Shown one piece after another: positions 33,035-43,700 of a stretch of DNA of 64,000 bases (its first letter is position 1; the number at the start of each line of letters is the position of its first letter). Below the pieces are notes generated by a model. The model was not told the origin of the DNA. It did no database searches and saw only the letters and a list, made by a program, of their open reading frames with translations. This stretch comes from Rhizopus arrhizus (Eukaryota; Mucoromycota; Mucoromycetes; Mucorales; Rhizopodaceae). The position numbers and the translations under genes were made by a program. Location of the stretch: NCBI GenBank assembly GCA_024220505.1, contig JAKZZE010000007.1:868001-932000 (forward strand). The letters run 5' to 3'.

Positions 33035-34569
33035 ATGGTAAATACATGACAATTTACTATTAACTGATGTAATTTCTAAGCTTATTATGTAAAGGGAAAT
33101 TCACAATCTGGCATGCCAAGAGGCAATGATAAAAAAGACAAGGTAAAACTATATACACTACTTTTTTTTTTTTTTATTTTTTACAATTATTTGTAGGAAA
33201 AAGATAAAAAGAAAAAGTGGGAGCCTCCTGTCCCTACTCGTGTAGGAAAGAAGAAGAAGAGAGGACCTGACACGACAACTAAATTACCTCAAGGTTTGAA
33301 GAACAGTTAAAAAAAAAGTACAGCCAATGAATGACATTACGATGATAGTTTTCCCTACAACGCGTTGTCGTCTCAAGATGCTCAAGATGGAACGCATCAA
33401 GGATTACTTGTTACTCGAAGAAGAGTTTGTACAGAATCAAGAGAGACTTAAACCCCAAGAAGAAAGAGATCAGGAGGAAAGAACACGAGTAGACGATCTT
33501 CGTGGTTCACCCATGACTGTCGGCTCATTAGAGGAAATTATTGATGACGACCATGTTATTGTCTCCTCCACCACTGGACCTGAATATTATGTTTCAGTCA
33601 TGAGTTTTGTAGATAAGGACTTGCTGGAACCGGGTTGCAGTGTCTTGTTACATCACAAAACAATGTCTGTCGTGGGTGTGCTTGCTGATGATACAGATCC
33701 CATGGTGAGTGTGATGAAATTGGAAAAGGCACCTACAGAATCCTATGCAGATATTGGTGGTTTGGAGAAACAAATTCAAGAAATTAAGGAAGCAGTCGAA
33801 TTGCCTCTTACACATCCTGAACTCTATGAAGAAATGGGTATTAAACCTCCCAAAGGTGTCATTCTTTATGGTGTACCTGGTACAGGAAAAACCTTATTGG
33901 CCAAGGCTGTCGCAAACCAGACCAGTGCTACCTTCTTGCGTATTGTTGGTTCTGAATTAATCCAGAAATACCTGGGTGATGGGCCCAAGCTTGTGCGTGA
34001 GTTATTCCGTGTAGCAGAAGAAAATGCGCCATCAATTGTGTTTATTGATGAAATTGATGCTGTTGGTACTAAACGTTATGATTCTACTTCTGGTGGTGAA
34101 CGTGAAATTCAGCGTACAATGTTGGAATTATTGAATCAGTTGGATGGTTTTGATTCAAGAGGTGATGTAAAGGTTATTATGGCCACAAATAAGATTGACA
34201 GTTTAGATCCTGCCTTGATTCGTCCTGGTCGTATTGATCGTAAAATTGAATTCCCTCTTCCTGATGTGAAAACAAAGCGCAGAATCTTTAACATCCACAC
34301 TTCAAGGATGACATTATCTGATGATGTTGATTTAGAAGAATTTGTCATGTCAAAAGATGATTTATCTGGTGCTGATATTAAGGTATATACAATATGAAAA
34401 AAAGATGCAAGTATAATAATCATTGTTTGTTTAGGCTATTTGTACCGAAGCAGGTCTAATGGCATTACGTGAACGTCGTATGAAAGTTGTTGCAGAAGAT
34501 TTCCGTAAAGCAAGAGAAAAGGTGCTGTATAGAAAGAGTGAGGGAACACCTGAAGGTCTATATCTTTAA
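33035..34569 (+). CDS. RPT2: 26S proteasome regulatory ATPase Rpt2 (subunit 4)
   Basis: Five exons (33035-33037, 33095-33142, 33197-33293, 33349-34382, 34435-34569) give 438 residues, equal to the family size. Exon 1 is only the ATG. Splicing yields [17 protein letters not shown], the N-myristoylation-type start of Rpt2, then [20 protein letters not shown]. The fourth exon begins [23 protein letters not shown] motifs are present: Walker A GVPGTGKT, Walker B IVFIDEID, sensor ATNKID and Arg finger RPGRIDRK. The C-terminus EGLYL is an HbYX motif that docks into the 20S core. An ATG at 33327 lies inside the third intron and is not a start. Adjacent genes are unrelated. Confidence 0.97.
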
Positions 34570-34745
34570 TCGCTTTTTTATTGTGGTTAAACATTTTGTT
34601 CATTTTTCAATAAAAACCATAAATTACATCCCTTTTGACTGATAAGCCTCAAACGTCCAGAAACAGAATGGCCACTTTTGATTAAAAACAATTTAAAGCC
34701 AAAATAGCTTATTGTTTCAATAATTCTATTGTTGTTACTCTTGTC

Positions 34746-35930
34746 TTACTGTTGATATTTGATTATTCGGATCATGTTCTTAAACCAGACGGTTTGATGG
34801 TAAAACTCGGCTATACCTGGAGGATTACTAATCTCACTAGGATTATAATTAGCAGCAAATAAAAATGCTCTATTTAAAAGTAAATAGGCTATTTCTAATG
34901 CTGGAATTTTTGAATAACCAAACAGTTTTCCTGCAGTCTTGGTGTTTGAATGTATTAGTTTTAGAGCTAAAGTTTTAATCTTTGCTGGAAGATCTAATTC
35001 CCTAACTGCGCCAGACTCAAAGAAAAGCAAGTTAGAATATCACTTTATTAAATCTAAACCAAGGATAATAATGAGAAGGGTGGAATGGAAACCTTGGAAA
35101 ACAATCTAGCAATAAGCAATAAAAGCTGAGAGATGGTTAGAGTAAGAGTCCTCAATATGTTTTATGAAAGTAATTATAAATTGAAGTATTTGATAACAAA
35201 TCACTCAAAATTTATGAGAGTAATTTGAAATTGGATTTTGTTGTGTAGTAACCAGTAGGTTGGTTTAATGGTAAAGAGTAAGTTTCTCTCATTAGGGATA
35301 AATCAAAGAAATATAAACTCCTCGTACTTTAAATTACTAAGAAACAGGATAATTATTTGGTTATCGTTTAGGGTAGCAAGATACCCGCTTGCAGTCATTC
35401 TCATGTTAAAAACCATGCTATAATAAGATGGCAGCTCTCTTTTAGCATGAAAGATATATTTTATTTATGCGAGTATTCAGATTTGAAGACTCAATGCCCT
35501 AAGAAAATATTAAAATATTCAATCATAATATTTTTTTTTGCCAAAATAGTGGAATAGATAGAGAGAGATAATAGCAACCACTTAAGTCATATAAATCAAC
35601 ACTTTTAAAGCGTCAATGATTAAAAGCTGATTCACATCCTATATAGTATAAAAGCTCAACATAAGAATACTAAGTTGTATATATGTCACAAAAGCTTACA
35701 ACTAATTAACATTAGATGAAAACAAATTAAAAGCCATATAATCCGAAATTTTCTTACTTTCAGCTGTAAGCTTTAAATGATCGTCTTTTGCTTTACTTGC
35801 TGCCATGTCTCCTGCTGACTCACCGCTGATAAGATCAATTTCACAATCCGCAACACAAATAATTGTACGGCAACTTGTTTTATAAAACTCAATAGCACTT
35901 GACCTTGACTTCTTCTATTGTGACATTAAT
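34746..35930 (-). pseudogene. Fragments of an unidentified repeated coding element
   Basis: Two minus-strand segments look coding. At about 35920-35760: SSAIEFYKTSCRTIICVADC then EIDLISGESAGDMAASKAKD. At 35030-34746: ESGAVRELDLPAKIKTLALK then KIPALEIAYLLLNRAFLFAA. The 700 bp between them is AT-rich with no open frame. Both recall a protein family common in Mucorales genomes (from memory, unnamed). Whether they are one decayed gene or two insertions is unclear; neither has a start. Confidence 0.35.
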
Positions 35931-36182
35931 ACTGAAAACAGATTTACTTGAATAACAGTGATTGATTAGGCATAAAAGCAAAGTTTTAATTATTTACAAG
36001 CAAGTAAATTTATTCGCTGCAATTAAAGTGCCCACTATTTTGTCAGAAATTTTCCCTTGCTGTTTAATGATTCATGCAAATTTAATTTGATAGGCCGATA
36101 ATTGATTCTCAGTTCATAACTGGTATTACCTTTTTTTGTTTTTTCCATTTTATCTTTTTTATTTTCACACAATTACAATATA

Positions 36183-38256
36183 ATGTCAATCGAGGCACGA
36201 CTATGTAGAGAAATTATAAAAGAAGAGTTTGGACCCTTTGCTTCTGTATATAGGATATGCTTTTGTCTATTTACTTAAAAAAAGTGATTAATATAGTCCT
36301 ATAGGAAGTTGCGGAGCAACTGTTACTCAAAGGCCGTCAAACGCTTCAGGAACTAGCAAGACATACTCAATACACAGTAAAGCGCGTAAAAGAAATATTG
36401 ATTATTTTTATTTGTCATGGTCTTCTCTACTTTACAGAATCTACTGAAGAAAGAAAAGATGCCACTGTTTATGAACTTGACCAACGTAACGTTTTGATGC
36501 GTCTTCGTATGGGTCGTATACTACGTATTACAGAAGAGCATTATGGAAAAGTAGTATGTAAAAATGCATAGTGTTGGAAGTAAGTATATATTTATGAAAA
36601 TTTCTTGTAGGGCTCTTCCATTTGTCAGTTGTTATTTTTATATGGAAGAGTTAAACTTAGCCAAGTTAAAGAATGGGCAGTGAGCAATGACACAAAGCAT
36701 AAAGATGGTAGGATTATGCTTTCAATAGAAGAAGAAAACGGGCGACTTAGAAACTTTTAATAGAAACAGCTTACGTGAAAACCTTTACAAGAATGGCTAT
36801 AGATCAATTTATCACAGCAGTACTTCCTATCCACAGTAGATCGTCATTAGATATGACAAGAGACATTGAAGAAGAATTATCCAAAAAGTATACAATAATG
36901 ACAGCAGCAGATAAGAAAGTGATCAAATTGGCTGCTCAGGCACAGGCAGAGGCGGTGTTTGAACATGAACGAATTGGAATGGTAACATTTTTAGCTATGT
37001 TAACGTGCAAAAGCTCACACAAAAGAAAAAATTATTTAGAAACGCAAATTGGACATAACCACAACCGAATCTGAAACAAAGGTAGATCGAAATATATTTA
37101 ATAAAAATAGTACTCACCCTGATATAGAGACTCGCTCAAGAGAGCGATTTACCCTATGATATTGATCCAACGGTCTTTTTCGCATTAAACTATGAAAAAT
37201 ACAACATTGCTTTCCGAAATAATGTAAATTTATAAATTATAGAAAGAGAACAAAAAACACCAAATAGGAACATTACTTCTATTAGATGATAACGGATTTT
37301 GCTACTGATCGTATCAATCGTACTGCTGGCATTGTTTTAAAAGCCTTTCTAAGAAACGGCAAAGATAAAATGAAAATGGTAAAAGAAGAAACCTCAGGTA
37401 AAATATAGTACTACAAACCAATTGGCATAATCTCATACGGATTCTTCGGTTTCTAAGCTGCTTCAACACCAAATCATATTGCTAATATGTTACATCCTGA
37501 AGTGCTTGAACGAGGAGACATTATTTTGCCACGTGATCCATCAAATCCTAAGAAGAAGCCTACAGTTTCTGAAACAATAGAAGGATATGTAAAGTTATTA
37601 AAGACAGATACTGCAGGCTTTTTAACTACCAAGGACCAACTAGGCCCAAATCATTATGCAGTCAATTTTGAGAAGCTTAGATATAATATGAAGAAGAGGT
37701 TATTTGAAAATTCAATTACAGAACGCTATGGTAGAGCTGTATGTCGAATAGTACGTATTCTGCTTGACAAAGGTAAAATGGAAGAAAGTCAAATCCAAAA
37801 AATATCTATGCTTCCTTTAAAAGACATACGACAAAAACTTGAAATGTTGTTTGCAGATGGCATTGTTGAGATACAGGTAAAAATAAAAGGCGGAGGAGGA
37901 GAGAGAATTACAAGGTTAGAAAAAATATTAAAGTCATGTAGGAAGTGCCTAGGTCGACCGATAGAGCAACAAGCCGATCCTTCCATCTTTGGCATGTCCC
38001 CCTCGAAAAATGTTTTGAAGATTTGCTCACGAAATCTTACAAAATCATTGTCAACCTGCAGCAGCGTAAAGTAGAAGAACTTCAGCAACGATCAAGGCTA
38101 TTGGAAAAAATTAATCGAAAAGATGTCATTGCCAACATGGATTTATTAAATGAGATTGATAAAGCAGAGGTGGGCAACATGAATAAAATAATTGAAAGAA
38201 TTGAAGTATCTAAAGCTCGACTGGACGAGATGGCTATGATTTTGAGAGACTTTTAA
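36183..38256 (+). CDS. RPC82: RNA polymerase III subunit Rpc82 (RPC3)
   Basis: About seven to eight exons. Exon 1 starts MSIEARLCREIIKEEFGPF and splices to EVAEQLLLKGRQTLQELARH, the first winged helix. Next come HGLLYFTESTEERKDATVYE and RMGRILRITEEHYGK, then YVKTFTRMAIDQFITAVLP. Internal exons read GMKRKLDITTTESETK and FFALNYEKYNIAFRN. The large exon has TDTAGFLTTKDQLGPNHYAV then RYGRAVCRIVRILLDKGKME, and the last exon EVPRSTDRATSRSFHLWHVP then KSYKIIVNLQQRKVEELQQR. These are hallmark Rpc82 segments; the protein forms the RPC3/6/7 trimer used in promoter opening. Introns are 50-70 nt. The stop at 38254 is 87 bp from the convergent PPR gene. Confidence 0.9.
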
Positions 38257-38343
38257 TATGATTTGATCATATCTTAATAAATGTAAAATGAAAAGTGTTT
38301 TACTTTATTAATGTAAGGTTTATATAATTACACATAAAATATT

Positions 38344-39891
38344 TTATACATGAGCACTATCTTTATCGTTCTCCCATTTCATTATTTGGGATTTGAACCA
38401 GAGTAATCCATCTCCTTTAATACAATGATCTTTTTCGTATTCTACAATCCAATAACGTGCTCGTTCTATCTTGTTTTGTTTGAGCGCAGACTTTACCAAC
38501 AGCCAAACTGTTCTTTCATTCATCTTGACGCCTCGACGAACAAGAAAATCTAGTACCTTTTCAGCAGTATTCAAATCATGGTGATAGTCAGCAAAGCCTC
38601 GCACAAAAATATTCAAGGTAGACGTTGTTGGTTTTAATTTTCTTTGCTCTACAGCATGCCGCAGTAAAAGGAATGGCTGTTTGGGAAGTGATGTTTGCTT
38701 TTGAGAGCGAGAACGCGTAAAACAAAAGTCTATCATCATGTTATAAATGTGCATTTCTATAAGTTCTATATCGCCGTGTTGTCTCGGTAATCTCACTTTC
38801 TTCTTGTTGTTCAGCACAATCTCACACATAGTTTCTATGACTTCAGGTTTGCGAATGCTTGATTGCTTGATAAAATAAGATAGTAAAACCGAATTCAAAA
38901 CATTATTTGACCTCAGGCCAAAGCTGAGTAATTTGGTGTATATGTCGACAATCGAGCTCAACTGCTCCTTTTCGTCACCTCCGCATTTGATGATCCCGTG
39001 AATCAAAGAAGTGAATGTGATAATATCAGGGTTGGGTATCTTGCTATTGTGTATCATTGCATTCAAGATGTTGCGTGCTGTTTTCAAGTCGCCTTGACGG
39101 CAAAGTGCTGTGACCATAATATTATATGAATAAGTGGATCGTGGCATCTCCTTTTCAAATAGTGTATTCAACAAATCTAGAGCAAGAGTTGTCTTATTAT
39201 CCTTGATCAGCGCAACAATGCCTGCATTTAGAAAAGACTCCTTGTCGTAAGACACAATAGGTGAGACGGAATCAAACGCTTCTAGCAAGACTGTATTTGT
39301 GGGATCTATAACAAGGCATCTGAAGATTGTTTGAGCAGTAATTCTGTTGGGCACGATAGAATGTTGTTTCATCAATTTTAACCATTGAGGAAGGGCATCC
39401 CAATGATGATGCTGACAAGCATACTTTATAAACGTGTTGAATGTAGCTGTGTTAGGTTTGATTGATTGTGACAACATGTCTTGATATATTTTAAATGCTT
39501 CTTCTTGTTTTATTCCCCTTTTAGATAACTTGAGGCGCATCAAGATGTTCTGAGTTGCAGTGTCTACTTGCACGCCTCTTTTTTTCATCAAATCTATAAT
39601 TTGCTGAATGTGGCCCAATTCACCCTTTCTGACACATTTACTTAGCACAGTGTTGTAAATGGGCGCCATTTCATTTTGAGATCCACTTGTAGGTAAATGT
39701 TTAACAAGTGCATTAATGTCTTTGGTGATGGCATAATCCGAGAGTGAGTCTTTAAAAGATGTGCTAAGCTGCGAGGAATACAGGCGTTGAAAATAGCTAG
39801 TACGAGTTAAAGGCTTTTGCTGATACAAAAATAGTAATTTTCTAGAACATAAGAGGGAACGAGGTACCATCCCTTTGGCATACTTGTTCAC
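38344..39891 (-). CDS. Pentatricopeptide-repeat protein, probably mitochondrial
   Basis: Single exon, 515 residues. The N-terminus is basic and hydroxylated (MVPRSLLCSRKLLFLYQQK), fitting a mitochondrial presequence. PPR-type repeats of about 35 residues follow, for example YNTVLSKCVRKGELGHIQQI, FNTFIKYACQHHHWDALPQW, YNIMVTALCRQGDLKTARNI and FTSLIHGIIKCGG. PPR proteins bind organelle RNA and act in its maturation or translation; the target is unknown. There is no SMR or other extra domain. A tRNA-like inverted repeat lies in the upstream leader. Confidence 0.85.
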   Translation of the reverse strand: MNKYAKGMVPRSLLCSRKLLFLYQQKPLTRTSYFQRLYSSQLSTSFKDSLSDYAITKDINALVKHLPTSGSQNEMAPIYNTVLSKCVRKGELGHIQQIIDLMKKRGVQVDTATQNILMRLKLSKRGIKQEEAFKIYQDMLSQSIKPNTATFNTFIKYACQHHHWDALPQWLKLMKQHSIVPNRITAQTIFRCLVIDPTNTVLLEAFDSVSPIVSYDKESFLNAGIVALIKDNKTTLALDLLNTLFEKEMPRSTYSYNIMVTALCRQGDLKTARNILNAMIHNSKIPNPDIITFTSLIHGIIKCGGDEKEQLSSIVDIYTKLLSFGLRSNNVLNSVLLSYFIKQSSIRKPEVIETMCEIVLNNKKKVRLPRQHGDIELIEMHIYNMMIDFCFTRSRSQKQTSLPKQPFLLLRHAVEQRKLKPTTSTLNIFVRGFADYHHDLNTAEKVLDFLVRRGVKMNERTVWLLVKSALKQNKIERARYWIVEYEKDHCIKGDGLLWFKSQIMKWENDKDSAHV

Positions 39892-41659
39892 TCTAGTATG
39901 AAAAAGAGTTTCTTAAAAAGCTTCAGCAACCCCGGGGTCAAACTCAGGCTTATGACTCGTAAAATTTGAAGTCACTTTTAAATCATCTGTTACTGAAATC
40001 AATTACTGTTTAATTCAAAACAAAAAGTAAAACAAATTGTTCAGCATGTTTTTAAAACTTACCGTCAAAGGCCGAGGAAATGTGCTGGATTTATAAAATA
40101 AGCAACTATTTTAAATGAATAGAAGGAATAATAAAAGGAAGATAACTGTAAGTATCTAAATTCTTAGAAAGGAAACCTAGTTTGGTATGGCGATAGCAAA
40201 CAGAATTTCCATTAGTTTTCTTTGGCCATTTATAACCAGCTTGGCTGGTTTATGAATGGCTTTGTAAGTGTTAATACCATGCTGCCATAATTCTCTACAG
40301 ATTTTTCATACTTGAATAATACGGCAACAAATACTCGCTCTCTCACTACAAAAGTGATACGCATAAGAAAACACTCACACACATGTTTTAGATGTTTAAT
40401 TTTGAATTTAAAAACTAGTTACTCTCGACATACGGAACTCATTGACCCTGGCAACCAATAGCTTTGCTATACTCCATACAAGCAAGAAGATGAGAAGAAG
40501 AAGAAAATACAATATGAGTATGCTTATCATGTCTATTCAATTAACAGTAATCCATAAATGATTCCTAGATTCTTTATAGTCCTCTGAATAAAATAGTATG
40601 CTGTACACTTATTAATTATTATACAAAAAGCTATTTATTGGAATCTGAATCCCTGACAGCTTCAGATGCCCAGGTCTACTAGCGATACCCTACGTTCTTC
40701 CCTACCGTTTGCCTACTTGCCTTGCTATCTCCGCTAAATTTCCTTTCTCTCTTAATTTGTCAATGGCCAACAATCCATTTTCTTTTGTTTGAGATAAATC
40801 GATTGCACCATTATAGTATTATATTTGTTACTTCTCCAGGATATTGCTCCACAAGGCAGCTCAAAGGGCCCTATCGCCTTCCTTCCTAATCAATTATCGT
40901 CGCAAGTATTTATATAAACATATTTTACCAAGGGACATGCTATCCAATATCTCAATATGTATCAAAGGCTACAAATGCCGATTACTATTAAATATTCTTT
41001 GTTTTTCCTTTTGAATTGACTGCCCACTCGAAAACTATGCTCCTTGCAATCTACTTTCGCTTGGTCTCTCTGCCAGCTCACCATATGTCTGATTCTTTCT
41101 GAGTTCGAGCACCTTCGTCATCAGAAATTGTCTCCCTCAGCTCCACTTTCTCCCAGAAAATGACTCTTGAATTGGTTGCCCCAGAACTCATATTGAAATC
41201 TATGACACGTCTTTCCCTCCTTACTCGTCTACTTTTTTTACCTTTTTTTTTTCACTCTTGATCTCAAAGAATGCTTTTTGTTTCCATTACACCTCTTTTT
41301 GATCTGACTTGGGCGATTAAGGTGTATTAAATACATCATGCGCTTATGTCCAGTAGTAACAAATTGCAGAGTTACACAAACATGTAAGCTTTAAAAAAAA
41401 AGTTTAATAAGAGACTGTATAGAATAATTTTGTCTCCACAAATTATCTACACTTTAAACCTCTTTAATGTAAAATGGTGCATTTGAAATTCTGTGTTCTT
41501 TTCTTTTTTTTGAATGCAGGGCTTGAGATTACCTAAAACTTTTAAACCCAGTAAAAGATCAACAATCAACAGAAACAATTCTCTCACACCCCTTTTTCAA
41601 TCCCCTTTTTTCTTTTTTTTTTTTCCTTTCTTTCTTTCTTCGGCAGCTCTTTCCTCCTT
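39892..41659. other. 1.77-kb gene-less interval
   Basis: Starts with an inverted repeat (CAGCAAC ... GTTACTG) enclosing a B-box-like GTTTGACCCC on the minus strand. The middle is AT-rich. A T/C-rich run precedes the TBC gene, with pyrimidine tracts at 41601-41650. A short motif ATTAAGGTGTA at 41317-41327 recurs at 51290. No gene is supported. Confidence 0.4.
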
Positions 41660-43664
41660 ATGACAGCAGCGGAAATGAATAAGGATAATGATTTTTTAAA
41701 TAAAGGAATAAGCAATGAATCTTCAATTACGATATGTTCTTCCTCCATTGAAGATAAATGTTATTCTGATGCTGAAAGCAGTTCCTTAGATACCATAGAT
41801 ACTCAGCAAGACAAGGATGTTGAGGAAACCAAAATAAGGCGCAATCGATCAGCTACTATAACAAAAAGTAACAGTGAAAGAATGCTTAGTGAAACTGTTA
41901 AAGAAGGGCTTACAAATGAAGAAGAAGAGAAGGGAGGAGACAACAACACAAAGGAACTTGTTTATGGGCTGCAGCAAATGGAAGAGAGTCAATATTCAGA
42001 TTCAGAGAACAGTACAGAGGATGTCAGATATCACACAAGAAATCAGAGTTATCGATCAACGATGTCCTCTATTCATTCTTATATGTCAAGTGCGTCAAAT
42101 TATGACTTATTATTGGCACGTTTAGACAACAACAACAACAACACAGCATTTTATAATAATAGTACGGAAGAACTAAGAAAATCATTCGAAAAAGACAAAT
42201 TATCAGAAGAAATCGACTGGGGTAAGAGTGATACAATTAGCTCAAATGTATTTTGTGTATGTATATAGGACTAACTCAATTCTAGAATTTTGGTCCAAGG
42301 TGATTTCGGACTTTAATGGTGTAAGTAAATCAGAAGCCAAACTATTATCAGTTCAAATACAAAAGGGCATACCACCTTCGCTAAGAGGAATGGTATGGCA
42401 GTTATTTGCGAAAAGTAAAAATATTAAACTAGAGGACCAATATATGCAACTATTAAAAGAAGAATCAGTTTATGAGAAAGCAATCTCTCGTGATTTACCC
42501 AAATTAACTTTCTTAAAGGATGAACATCAAAGGGATACTTTATTTAATATCATGAAAGCTTACTCACTATATGACAAAGATGTTGGGTATAACCAAAATT
42601 TACTTTACATTACAGCGCCTTTGTTACTCAATGTATATAACATGGAAACACAAAAAAAATCATGTGTGCACTAATACTTCTTAATGCAGATGCCAGAAGA
42701 AGAAACATTTTGTGTCTTGGTACAATTGATGAACAAATATGGTCTTAGAGGTCACTTTCTTCCTCAATCAAATTTACTATCACGACGATTATACCAACTA
42801 AATGGGGTAGTAGGCGATCAATTACCTCATCTTCAAAGACATTTTGAAGCACACTGTATCAAATCTGATGCATATGCCTATCAGTGGTTCAGTACACTTT
42901 TCGTATATAAATTCCCTATAGATACTGTATATCGTATTTATGACATGATATTTGCTGAAGGCATTGAAACCCTATTTCGATTTTCATTAGCTTTACTAGA
43001 AAAAAATCAACCAATACTATTAAGCCTTGAATATGATGATTTAACAGACTTTCTTAAAAATAATTTACTTTACATATACCAGGTAGAATGAATATATTTA
43101 CATGTACGTACTTGTATTAAAGAACCATAGAATGATTACGATCGATTCGTTTATGACGCATTTCAAAAACATATTACTACTAAAAGACTGGACCGTTTAG
43201 CAAAAGACTTTCAAATAGAATCATCCAAAGCCAGTAATGAAGCAGAAATCATTGAATCATTAAAAAAACAAAATAAGCAACTGCAAGAATCAATACGACA
43301 GATGGATCATGACTTTACAGAGCTTAACAAAGATCACGCTACGCTTGCTACTGAGTTAATCACAGTTAAAATGGATATCGCTCGCACTCATGATGAAAAC
43401 GAAATACTTCGTCAACAGACAAATGATTTAAAAAAGACACTGGAGACTTTACCTGCTAAAGTAGAGGCCAGAGTAAAGGAAGAGATGGAAATCTTGTATA
43501 CCAAAAATGCAGCTTTAGTTGAGCGCAATTCAGCTTTAGAGGACCAGTTGGCTTATATGGAAAATATGATTATTGAAATTAAAGTCAAGCATGCTGAAAG
43601 CGAAAATGAAAGAGAAGGATTACGCCAAAGATTAGCTGATCTTAAATGCTTGATGGAAAAATAA
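41660..43664 (+). CDS. TBC-domain Rab GTPase-activating-like protein (Gyp5/EVI5 type)
   Basis: Exons 41660-42221, 42286-42632, 42690-43082 and 43131-43664, all in phase, 611 residues. The Ser/Asp/Glu-rich N-terminus is disordered. The TBC domain runs from EFWSKVISDFNGVS to NNLLYIYQ with RGMVWQLFAKS, AISRDLPKLTF, HQRDTLFNIMKAYSLYDKDV and GYNQNLLYITAPLLLN, then SDAYAYQWFSTLFVYKFPID and YRIYDMIFAEGIETLFRFSL. A long coiled coil ends the protein, as in Gyp5 and EVI5. The Gln finger (YNQ) is present, but the arginine-finger position of IxxDxxR is lysine (ISRDLPK). GAP activity on a secretory-pathway Rab is thus uncertain. A pyrimidine-rich tract lies just upstream of the start. Confidence 0.9.
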
Positions 43665-43700
43665 ACTTTTTTTTTCTTGTTTTTTTTTTTTAATTTATGA

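Noticed and set aside
33327..33348. ATG giving MNDITMIV as a start for the proteasome ATPase
   Set aside because: It lies in an intron; the splice 33293/33349 restores the conserved Rpt2 sequence and the expected length.
35255..35300. GGTTGGTTTAATGGTAAAG, resembling a tRNA A box
   Set aside because: No B box or acceptor pairing follows; chance match in AT-rich DNA.
39908..39979. tRNA-like structure on the minus strand: 7-bp pairing CAGTAAC/GTTGCTG around 58 nt with a B-box-like GTTTGACCCC
   Set aside because: The D, anticodon and T stems do not pair, so it is not a tRNA gene. It may be a tRNA-derived relic, but the evidence is too thin.
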